A stretch of 64,000 bases of DNA from Clostridiaceae bacterium (GTDB taxonomy: Bacteria; Bacillota; Clostridia; Saccharofermentanales; DTU023), in assembly GCA_012838795.1 (NCBI GenBank), contig DUOO01000063.1, forward strand, positions 35,348 through 99,347, read 5' to 3'. Position 1 is the first letter of the stretch. Each line of letters begins with the position of its first letter. Below are positions 19,379 to 27,816 of the stretch, piece by piece. The translations under genes were made by a program, and so were the position numbers. The notes beneath the pieces were generated by a model. The model ran no database searches. It was not told the origin of the DNA and was given only the letters and a program-made list of their open reading frames with translations.

Positions 19379-20281
19379 ATGAAGAAACTGCAGGCTAATC
19401 AAGCGGTAATAGTGAAAGGTGTGGCAGGTCAATACAGTTTACATCGTTATGAACCTTATTTCTCTGGTATTGCAGTAGCAAGAGGTATATTTCGTAAAGA
19501 CAAAATAATTCCCTTGCCGGGTGATCTGGTGGAATATTCTGCATCGGGAGATCCGGATATTCCGTTTGTTATCGAAAACATCCTACCGCGTAAAAATGAA
19601 TTGAAAAGACCGCCGATGGCAAATCTGGATATTTTATTGATCACAGTTTCTACAGGGTTGCCTGAGCCTGATTTTTATTTGATTGATCGCATGGCAGCAT
19701 ATGCCAATATCTTGAATATTACTCCCTATATTTTATTAACCAAGACAGATATTGACGATTCTAATGTTTCGGAAATTCTTGATAACTATCGTCCTGCCGG
19801 CTTCCCGATCTATCAATTAGGTTTTGAAAACGAGATGGAACTGCAAAGATTAAAAAATGATATAAGAGGAGAAATTGTGGCATTTGCCGGGCAAAGCGGA
19901 GTAGGTAAATCGACATATTTAAACCTGCTTTTCGGGAATTCGTTAATGGAAACAGGTGAGTTATCACATAAAGCCGGCAGGGGCAAACAAACGACACGCC
20001 ATATTGAATTATTTCCTACAGGAATAAGTTATGTAGCTGATACACCGGGTTTTCAAACACTTAATTTAGCCGAAACCGAGATTACCGGAACTCAATTTGC
20101 TGCCGGTTATCCTGAAATAAACAGATTATCCGAAAATTGTCGTTTTAATAATTGTACTCATCTGCATGAACCCGGTTGTGCCGTTATAGAAGCCGGTTCC
20201 GATCAAATAAATCCGAAAAGACTGAAACGTTATCAGTTTTTACGAAGTGAATTGGATTCTTTTTATCAAAATATGTATTAG
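19379..20281 (+). CDS. rsgA: Ribosome small subunit-dependent GTPase A
   Basis: GQSGVGKSTYLNLL, circularly permuted G motifs (TKTD upstream of G1), DTPGFQTL, C-terminal zinc motif C..C..H..C. Confidence 0.95.
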   Translation: MKKLQANQAVIVKGVAGQYSLHRYEPYFSGIAVARGIFRKDKIIPLPGDLVEYSASGDPDIPFVIENILPRKNELKRPPMANLDILLITVSTGLPEPDFYLIDRMAAYANILNITPYILLTKTDIDDSNVSEILDNYRPAGFPIYQLGFENEMELQRLKNDIRGEIVAFAGQSGVGKSTYLNLLFGNSLMETGELSHKAGRGKQTTRHIELFPTGISYVADTPGFQTLNLAETEITGTQFAAGYPEINRLSENCRFNNCTHLHEPGCAVIEAGSDQINPKRLKRYQFLRSELDSFYQNMY

Positions 20282-20419
20282 AATAAGGAATAATTTAGAT
20301 GATTTAATTTGAAAACAGTTATAATAAATTGTAGCTAAGAATCATTTTAGTTATAGTAAAGGTTAATGTCAGGAAGTAAAGATCAAAACAAATACAAAAA
20401 ATTGTTATAAAGGAGTCTT

Positions 20420-21106
20420 ATGTTAACTAAAAACAAGAATAGTGATATTGTAATCTGTCCAAGTGTATTATCAGCTGATTTTGCTAATTTAGCGTCTGAT
20501 CTTGAAACAATCAGTTCTGCTGATTGGCTTCATTTTGATGTGATGGATGGACATTATGTTCCTAATTTATCATTTGGACCTGTTGTCGCATCTGCGGTGA
20601 AACCATATTCCAATTTATTGCTGGATGTTCATTTGATGGTTTCACAACCGGATGAATGGTTTGAACCTTTTGCCGAAGCCGGCGCCGATTCTTTGGTTAT
20701 TCATCAAGAAGTTGCTGTACATGCGAACAGATCACTCCAGAGAATAAAAGAATTAGGTTGTTCAGCAGGTATGGCAATAAATCCCGGAACACCGATTGAA
20801 ACTTTATACGAACATTTACCATATTTGGATTTGGTCTTGATTATGACTGTTAACCCGGGATTTGGGGGACAGTCATACATTGAATCAATGGACGATAAAA
20901 TTCGCAGAATGCGTAAAATGATCAATGAATCCGGTTATGATATTTTCCTGCAGGTAGATGGCGGTATCACCAGTGATAATATTGAAAGAGTTGCTGCTTG
21001 TGGTGCCAATGCTTTTGTTTCCGGAAGCGGTATTTTTAAGAAATCGGATCGAGTTGCTGAAATTAGCTTAATGCGTAAATTAGCAGAAAAGGGATATACA
21101 GGTTAA
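20420..21106 (+). CDS. rpe: Ribulose-phosphate 3-epimerase
   Basis: PSVLSADFANL, HFDVMDGHYVPNLSFG, MTVNPGFGGQSYI, QVDGGI. Confidence 0.97.
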   Translation: MLTKNKNSDIVICPSVLSADFANLASDLETISSADWLHFDVMDGHYVPNLSFGPVVASAVKPYSNLLLDVHLMVSQPDEWFEPFAEAGADSLVIHQEVAVHANRSLQRIKELGCSAGMAINPGTPIETLYEHLPYLDLVLIMTVNPGFGGQSYIESMDDKIRRMRKMINESGYDIFLQVDGGITSDNIERVAACGANAFVSGSGIFKKSDRVAEISLMRKLAEKGYTG

Positions 21107-21810
21107 TGCTGGATGTTGCCATTGTTTTAAGCGGTGAGATAGCTGACAGGGAAGGATTTGATTATTTAGTCCGCTCAGCCGCATATCTTGTTGCAGTTGA
21201 CGGAGGCTTAAATCATTTGGTTGATTTAGATATCATACCGGACTTGTTTTTAGGTGATTTTGATTCTGTGGGCAAAGATGCTTTAGCAAAAGCTGAACAA
21301 TGGCAAATAGATATAATAAAATTCCCTGTACATAAAAATTATTCTGATTCGGAATTAGCAGTTAAAGAAATACTTTTCGGTCAAAGATTCGATTTAATTG
21401 CAGCTAAACCGGTAATTGGTTTATTGGCTGCTTTCGGTTCGCGTTATGATCATTTATTAAATAATCAATTACTGGCGAAACGTTTTATTGAACATGCAGA
21501 TTTCATTTTGTCTGACGGTTTACTTTTACAATGGATTTTAGCCGGCCCTCGTAAGTTCAGTTTGAATTGGCCATGTACTGAAGCAAATTTGGCAAAAGAA
21601 TATATATTCTCTGTCTTAGCATTGAGTAAATCAGTAAAAAATCTCACTATTTGTAATAGTGAATATATATTAAATAAATACGATTTACATTCCGGACATT
21701 CTATAGGTATAAGTAATCTAGCTCAAAACGCCGATTACAAAAGAACTTCGGAAGTAGAAATAAGTTTTGATAAAGGATGTTTAACCGTAATTATTTTACC
21801 TGAAGATTAA
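21106..21810 (+). CDS. thiN: Thiamine pyrophosphokinase
   Basis: VAVDGGLNHL, PDLFLGDFDSVG, HKNYSDSELAV, AFGSRYDHLLNN motifs. Confidence 0.92.
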   Translation: MLDVAIVLSGEIADREGFDYLVRSAAYLVAVDGGLNHLVDLDIIPDLFLGDFDSVGKDALAKAEQWQIDIIKFPVHKNYSDSELAVKEILFGQRFDLIAAKPVIGLLAAFGSRYDHLLNNQLLAKRFIEHADFILSDGLLLQWILAGPRKFSLNWPCTEANLAKEYIFSVLALSKSVKNLTICNSEYILNKYDLHSGHSIGISNLAQNADYKRTSEVEISFDKGCLTVIILPED

Positions 21811-21854
21811 ATTACTTTGTTGTAATTAATTCTATATACAAATAATATTAAACT

Positions 21855-22580
21855 ATGGCGGAAGATTTAAATCTGAAAAATTCGAACACGGAAATTGTAA
21901 CTGAAGATCCAAGAACATGGAGTCTTTTTAAGGGTTTGACGGAAGAAGAATATATTGAACTTGCTTCAAGTGTCAGAATTCTTGATTTTACACGCAATCA
22001 GACAGTTTTCAGACCGGGAGATTCTGCCGATAGAATGTACATTGTTATTTCCGGCAGAATGAAAATAACTCAGTTAATGCCTGATGGCCGACCACAAATT
22101 TTATATATTTATAATCCGGGAGATTTTGTCGGAGGCTTAAATATCTTGAGTGGTGATCAATATTTGTATTTGGGAGAAACTTTAGAAGATAGTAAAATCG
22201 GACAAATCGGTAAAAACATTTTTTCAGAATTTGCTCTTACCAGGGTCGATTCTTTGATTGAAATATTAGCAAAATCTTTTGATCGGATTCGCTGGGCCGA
22301 ATCGCTTATTTCCAGGCTTTCAGCGTCCAATGCGGAAATTAAAGTTGCAGGACTTTTAATCAGTTTAATCGATTCCTATGGAATTAAGAAAAACGATAAA
22401 ATTCATCTTAAACTTTCGATTAATCGGGAAGAAATGGGGAGTTATGCAGGTTTGACCCGCGAAACAATGACCCGCAAATTAAACGAGTTCCGTAATAAAG
22501 GTTATATTGGTTTTAAAGGTCATCGCACAATTGTTATTAAAGATTTACCCGCTTTACGAAGGATTATATATTTAGTTTAG
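21855..22580 (+). CDS. Crp/Fnr-family transcriptional regulator
   Basis: cNMP-binding-like beta roll (FRPGDSADRMYIVISGRMKI) and C-terminal HTH (INREEMGSYAGLTRETMTRKLNEFRNKGYI). Confidence 0.9.
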   Translation: MAEDLNLKNSNTEIVTEDPRTWSLFKGLTEEEYIELASSVRILDFTRNQTVFRPGDSADRMYIVISGRMKITQLMPDGRPQILYIYNPGDFVGGLNILSGDQYLYLGETLEDSKIGQIGKNIFSEFALTRVDSLIEILAKSFDRIRWAESLISRLSASNAEIKVAGLLISLIDSYGIKKNDKIHLKLSINREEMGSYAGLTRETMTRKLNEFRNKGYIGFKGHRTIVIKDLPALRRIIYLV

Positions 22581-22597
22581 CTAAAAAATATTAGTTA

Positions 22598-23557
22598 TTA
22601 ACGATCATATTGCGGAAGATCTGAATTTTCTGCAAGATCGGCTTGGCAGATAGCTTCACCTATTCTTGCAGCTAACAGATGTTCTTTGACTGTATGGGTT
22701 CTGACAATTTCAACACCTTTGCTGGCCGCGATTGCAGTCAGTGCGGCGGAAGCCAAATCGCGATTGGCAAAACCCGCCTCTGTTGCTGGATTTGTATTAA
22801 TATGAGCATTTTGCAATAAATTAATCAGGAATCTTTTACGTGAAACTCCTAAAAAAATCGGGAATCCTAATTTTTTGATTGTAGTTATATTATTAATTAA
22901 TTGAAGATTTTCTTTTTTTGTTAAACCGAAACCAATACCGGGATCAAGATATATTTGTTCAGTTTTAATGCCTGCTTGCATTGCGATAGTTAAAGCTTTA
23001 TCAAAAAAGTATTTCATTACTTCAAGAATCGGCTTTTCGGCCATATCTGCGTATTCAGCTGAGGTAAAAACAGAATAATTATCTTCAAGACAAAATTTTG
23101 GAAAGTACATACTGCTTGAATGTTGCGGTCGTGCCATAACAGGGTTGAACATTAAGACAAAAAGCGGGTGGCGACCTGAACCTGCAATAAGATCAGCCAT
23201 ATTCGGATCCCCGAAGAGACCGGTAATATCGTTAATGATGTCTGCGCCTATATCTAAACAATGTTCGGCAACATCTGCCTTCCAGGTATCAACTGATAGT
23301 GGTGAATCGGATTTTTGTTTTAATTCTCTGATCACCGGATCAATTCTCTCTATTTCTGTTTGGGCGGAAATCAATGTGCTGCCGGGACGAGTGGATTCTC
23401 CTCCGATATCCAAAATATCAGCTCCCTGAGCTATTAAATCCAAACCGTGTTCAATAGCTATTTCCGGATTATAATATAGATTTCCGTCGGAAAAAGAATC
23501 AGGTGTTACGTTGACTATTGCACAGATTTTTGTTTTATATTGTTTTTTATCGGTCAT
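22598..23557 (-). CDS. folP: Dihydropteroate synthase
   Basis: AIVNVTPDSFSDG, DIGGESTRPGS, DPGIGFGLTKKENL, GVSRKRF motifs. Confidence 0.96.
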   Translation of the reverse strand: MTDKKQYKTKICAIVNVTPDSFSDGNLYYNPEIAIEHGLDLIAQGADILDIGGESTRPGSTLISAQTEIERIDPVIRELKQKSDSPLSVDTWKADVAEHCLDIGADIINDITGLFGDPNMADLIAGSGRHPLFVLMFNPVMARPQHSSSMYFPKFCLEDNYSVFTSAEYADMAEKPILEVMKYFFDKALTIAMQAGIKTEQIYLDPGIGFGLTKKENLQLINNITTIKKLGFPIFLGVSRKRFLINLLQNAHINTNPATEAGFANRDLASAALTAIAASKGVEIVRTHTVKEHLLAARIGEAICQADLAENSDLPQYDR

Positions 23558-23577
23558 AACTAAAATCTTTCATTTTC

Positions 23578-24564
23578 TCATTTGTTATCAGTGAAATCCG
23601 ATTTGCGATAGAGGTTCAGCGGATTATTTTCTACTGCCTGATGCAGCATTTCGTCATTGATATGAGTATAGATCTCCGTAGTTGAAACACTGGTATGACC
23701 AAGTATTTGTTGTAAACTGCGTAAATCGACCTGACCGTATTGATACATCAGGGTAGCGGCAGTATGACGCAATTTATGAGCTGAATATTTTTTGGGATCA
23801 AGGCCGGCTTTACTGATATATTTTTTTACTATATTTTGTACGGCTCTTTGTGAAATTCGACGTCTATTCCTGCTCACAAATAACGGATCACCTTTTTCTT
23901 CAAGTCTTGGCTCAATTCTTTCCGGCAAGTACGCATCAATTGCTTGCAGGGAAATAGAATTGAGATAGATTGTTCTTTCTTTGCCACCTTTACCCATAAC
24001 AGTCAGAGTCTCTTCAGCAATATCACCAAGATTTATGCTGCATAATTCAGAAAGTCGCATACCGCAATTAAGAAATAAAGTTAATATACAATAATCACGA
24101 CTTGAAAACTGATCATCGGAATTTGCTGCTTCAGCCAAAACGGATATGCTCTCATCAATAGTAAGGTATCTGGGCAATTTTTTCTGTTGTTTTGGTGATT
24201 CTAATTCAGCAGCAGGATTATAGTCAATTATTTTAGCTTTGGAGGAAAGAAAATTATAAAAAGATCTGATTGCAGAAATACGACGTGATCTGGCGGCCGG
24301 ACCGTTATCTCGTTCATTGCCCAACCAGGCGACAAAACGATACATTTCGCTCAATTTGATTGAACGCAGGAATTCTTCGTCAATGTCGGTAATTGAAATT
24401 TCTTCAAATGACGAATCTTCCGCAACTAAATTGCGATGTTTTTTTAAAAACCGAAAAAACATTTCCAAGTCATAACGATATTCTTGGATTGTTCCGGGTG
24501 CTCTTGCTTTTATACCGGAAAAATAGCTAAAAAACTCTTCTAACCAATAAAAAGTATTTTTCAT
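23578..24564 (-). CDS. Tyrosine recombinase, XerC/XerD family
   Basis: Core-binding N-terminus; catalytic NCGMRLSEL, HKLRHTAATLM, LGHTSVSTTEIYTHI (R..HxxR..Y). Confidence 0.93.
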   Translation of the reverse strand: MKNTFYWLEEFFSYFSGIKARAPGTIQEYRYDLEMFFRFLKKHRNLVAEDSSFEEISITDIDEEFLRSIKLSEMYRFVAWLGNERDNGPAARSRRISAIRSFYNFLSSKAKIIDYNPAAELESPKQQKKLPRYLTIDESISVLAEAANSDDQFSSRDYCILTLFLNCGMRLSELCSINLGDIAEETLTVMGKGGKERTIYLNSISLQAIDAYLPERIEPRLEEKGDPLFVSRNRRRISQRAVQNIVKKYISKAGLDPKKYSAHKLRHTAATLMYQYGQVDLRSLQQILGHTSVSTTEIYTHINDEMLHQAVENNPLNLYRKSDFTDNK

Positions 24565-24633
24565 ATTATGCTGCCTCTGTTTATAATTATATGATAAAAT
24601 ATGATAATTGTTATTACAGGAGGTTTACAAATA

Positions 24634-25725
24634 ATGAAACGTAAGTATAAAGTCGGGATTGTCGGCGGTACCGGTTATGTAGGTCAAAGATTTTTAACCT
24701 TACTTGATAATCATCCTTGGTTTGAAACAACAATGATCGCAGCCTCCTCAAGATCTGCGGGAAAAACATACGAAGAAACGATGCAGGGTCGGTGGAAAAT
24801 AGATGCAATAATGCCTGAAGCGGTTAAAAATATAGTTGTCCTAAGCAGTGAAGACTTAGCTTCATTTATTGACCGGGTAGATTTTGTTTTCTGTGCGGTT
24901 GATATGGAAAAATCGGAATTAATTGCTCTGGAAGAGTCCATTGCCAAAATGGAAACACCGGTTGTATCAAATAATTCGGCAAATCGTTGGACACCTGATG
25001 TTCCGATGATTATTCCGGAAATCAATCCCGAGCATTCGGCAATTATCGAAGTGCAAAAACAACGTTTGGGGACAAAATCCGGGTTTATTGCAGTGAAACC
25101 TAATTGTTCAATTCAAAGTTATGTACCTGCTTTAACCCCTTTGGCTGATTACGGAATTGAAAAAGTTCTGGTTTCTACTTATCAAGCTGTATCCGGTGCA
25201 GGTAAAACTCTTGCAGAATGGCCTGAAATCAATGCTAATGTAATTCCTTACATAGGTGGTGAAGAAGAAAAATCGGAAAAGGAACCGCTGCGAGTTTGGG
25301 GAAAATTGAATTCTGATAACACAGAAATTGTTTTGGCGAACAAACCGCTTATTTCCGCACAATGTTACAGAGTTCCGGTACAAGACGGACATACGGCCTC
25401 AGTAGCGGTAAAATTTGCGGAAAAACCGACTAAAGAAGCCATCTTAAAAGCTTGGGCTGAATATCTGCCGTATCCGCAACAAAAGAAATTCCCGACAGCT
25501 CCGCAACCTTTCTTACAGTATTTGGAAGATGATAATCGTCCGCAACCAAAATTGGACGCTAACTTCGGAAAAGGTATGGGGGTAAGTATCGGCAGATTAA
25601 GAGAAGATAATATTTTTGATTATAAATTTGCTTGTCTGTCCCATAATACCTTGAGAGGAGCAGCAGGCGGTGCTGTTTTGACGGCTGAATTATTAGTTGA
25701 TCAAGGTTATATAAATTTCAAATAA
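24634..25725 (+). CDS. asd: Aspartate-semialdehyde dehydrogenase, archaeal/fungal-type
   Basis: VGIVGGTGYVGQRFLTLLDNHPWF, KPNCSIQSYVPAL active-site Cys, VPVQDGHTASV; RBS AGGAGG just upstream of the ATG at 24634. Confidence 0.9.
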   Translation: MKRKYKVGIVGGTGYVGQRFLTLLDNHPWFETTMIAASSRSAGKTYEETMQGRWKIDAIMPEAVKNIVVLSSEDLASFIDRVDFVFCAVDMEKSELIALEESIAKMETPVVSNNSANRWTPDVPMIIPEINPEHSAIIEVQKQRLGTKSGFIAVKPNCSIQSYVPALTPLADYGIEKVLVSTYQAVSGAGKTLAEWPEINANVIPYIGGEEEKSEKEPLRVWGKLNSDNTEIVLANKPLISAQCYRVPVQDGHTASVAVKFAEKPTKEAILKAWAEYLPYPQQKKFPTAPQPFLQYLEDDNRPQPKLDANFGKGMGVSIGRLREDNIFDYKFACLSHNTLRGAAGGAVLTAELLVDQGYINFK

Positions 25726-25751
25726 AGTAAAAATAAACTAAAAGGTAATAT

Positions 25752-26783
25752 ATGGTTACAATCAAAGACATTGCAAAAAGAGCAGGGGTATCATATGCAA
25801 CTGTTTCACGGGCTTTAAATAATAAAGCAGATGTTAACGAGAATACACGTAAAATGATTGTAAAATTAGCTGAGAAAATGGGTTATCGGCCGAATGTGAT
25901 AGCTCAGAGTTTGGTAACCAAAAGAACTAAACATATCGCCTTGATTGTTCCTGATGTTTCAAATCCGTTCTTTGCCGAATTGTCGCGTTCAATCAGTGAG
26001 GCTTCGAATAAAGCAGGTTATATCGTGACTGCCTGCAATACAGGTTGGGACAGTAAACGTGAAAATTTTATGTTGGAACATATGCAAAGTCAGCAGGTTG
26101 CGGGAATTATTATAAAACCGACAGCATTTTATAAACCGGAAACGTTCGATTCAATTAATATTCCCTTGGTAGTATTTTGGCATCCTTACAAGAATGAAAC
26201 TGATTTTATCGAAATTGATCATTCTGCCGGTGGAAAAATGGCAACTGAGCATCTGATCGAATGTGGTTATAAAAATATTGCCTATATCGGAGGTGATGCC
26301 TTGTCTCCGGCAAATCAATTAAGATCTTTGGCATATCAACAAGCTTTACAAGAAAATAATTTTCAGGTTAAGCATGATTTGATCATTTATGGAGGTTTTG
26401 ATCTGCAAAGCGGTTATGATCGAATTAAAAAGCTTCTTGAACAAGGTTCAGTCCGACCGGATGCAGTTTTTTGCGGAAACGATTACATTGCATTAGGTGT
26501 ATTGCAATATTTATACGAAAAGAAAATTCGAGTTCCGGAAGATTTCGGTGTAATAGGATATGATGATATATATTTTTCCGGCTTGCCGATGATTAACTTG
26601 ACTACGATAGCTCAACCGCGCGATGAAATGGGTTCTTCTGCTGTCAAATTGATTTTGGATCAAATTGATTTTATGAAAAACAATGCGGATAAAGACAATA
26701 TTAAGAATAATTATCGTAAACCTGCCCGAATTTTATTAAAACCGGCTTTGAAAGTAAGAGGTACCACACGCAAACCGGCATAA
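25752..26783 (+). CDS. LacI-family transcriptional regulator
   Basis: N-terminal HTH TIKDIAKRAGVSYATVSRALN and periplasmic-binding-like sensor domain. Confidence 0.95.
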   Translation: MVTIKDIAKRAGVSYATVSRALNNKADVNENTRKMIVKLAEKMGYRPNVIAQSLVTKRTKHIALIVPDVSNPFFAELSRSISEASNKAGYIVTACNTGWDSKRENFMLEHMQSQQVAGIIIKPTAFYKPETFDSINIPLVVFWHPYKNETDFIEIDHSAGGKMATEHLIECGYKNIAYIGGDALSPANQLRSLAYQQALQENNFQVKHDLIIYGGFDLQSGYDRIKKLLEQGSVRPDAVFCGNDYIALGVLQYLYEKKIRVPEDFGVIGYDDIYFSGLPMINLTTIAQPRDEMGSSAVKLILDQIDFMKNNADKDNIKNNYRKPARILLKPALKVRGTTRKPA

Positions 26784-26870
26784 ACGATTATATTCTTTCA
26801 AATAAAACTTTCTGTCAATCAAAAATTGTTTAGTTTATTGTTATTCTAAAATCATATATAAGGAAATTTT

Positions 26871-27551
26871 ATGGAAAAACATTCTGCAAATCCAAATAAT
26901 GAATATAATAAAATAACAGACAGCAATATAATAAGAAACATCATACAGGATTACCGGTTAAAGCCTTTAGGTAATCAAAGACGAGCGGCAATTATATTAT
27001 TACTGATTGAAATTGCTGACGAACTGCATTTGATTTTTCAAGTCAGAGGTAATACGATCAGGCAACCGGGCGAATCTTCTTTTCCGGGTGGGGGAATAGA
27101 AGAAGGGGAAACACCGCTGCGAGCAGCTTTACGTGAAACACAAGAAGAAATGGGCATTCCGTCCAATGAAATTGAAATTTGGGGTGAAATAGATACTTCC
27201 ATAAGTGATCAGCATATAGTACATTGTTTTGTCGGTTTTTTACCAAATTTTAATTTAAGCGATTTACAACCTGATCCCTATGAAGTCGATCATTTTTATA
27301 CTGTAGAACTGAATTACTTTCTGGAACATGAACCGACTTTTTATAAATTGGAAACAAAACCTTTACCGGATTCAGATTTTCCTTTTGAAAAAATAAAAGG
27401 CGGGATCAATTATCCGTTTTATAATCTGAATAAATGGTTGCCGTTTTACACTTTACCGGAACACTTAAATGACGTAGTACTCTGGGGTTACACCGCAAGA
27501 TGTGTTTATCGTTTTACCGAAATTATCAAGAACGCCTCAAAATCCATGTAA
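26871..27551 (+). CDS. NUDIX hydrolase (CoA pyrophosphatase-like)
   Basis: Nudix box GGGIEEGETPLRAALRETQEEMGI preceded by RQPGESSFPGG. Confidence 0.92.
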   Translation: MEKHSANPNNEYNKITDSNIIRNIIQDYRLKPLGNQRRAAIILLLIEIADELHLIFQVRGNTIRQPGESSFPGGGIEEGETPLRAALRETQEEMGIPSNEIEIWGEIDTSISDQHIVHCFVGFLPNFNLSDLQPDPYEVDHFYTVELNYFLEHEPTFYKLETKPLPDSDFPFEKIKGGINYPFYNLNKWLPFYTLPEHLNDVVLWGYTARCVYRFTEIIKNASKSM

Positions 27552-27570
27552 ATTATTAAATGAAATATAT

Positions 27571-27605
27571 AATGACAAATTTTGACATTGTCAAAATTTG
27601 TCATT
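27571..27605. terminator. Perfect 17-bp inverted repeat with a 1-nt centre, followed by TTTTCT; probable intrinsic terminator of the NUDIX gene
   Basis: AATGACAAATTTTGACA-T-TGTCAAAATTTGTCATT then TTTTCT, 19 bp after the NUDIX stop codon. Confidence 0.75.
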
Positions 27606-27816
27606 TTTCTATAACTACACTTTATTCTATTTGTTATTAGTATAATTTTAATAACCGGGCTATTTTCAGCAGTATTTTATAGAAACAAGTGTTTTAAATT
27701 GTTAAGTTTTTGCATTGTCTAAATTATCTGAGCAGCATAGCAATTATATTGATTGCACAGCTAGAGTCGTAATTAAATCGGAAAATATCTATAAGCAATA
27801 TTACAGGAGGATATCA

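Noticed and set aside
23578-24564. Tyrosine recombinase as sign of an integrated mobile element
   Set aside because: No flanking att repeats, tRNA target or other mobile genes; best read as a chromosomal XerC/D-type gene in a housekeeping context.
24711-25025. 104-aa antisense ORF inside asd
   Set aside because: Fully antisense to a recognisable enzyme; no RBS or family match evident.
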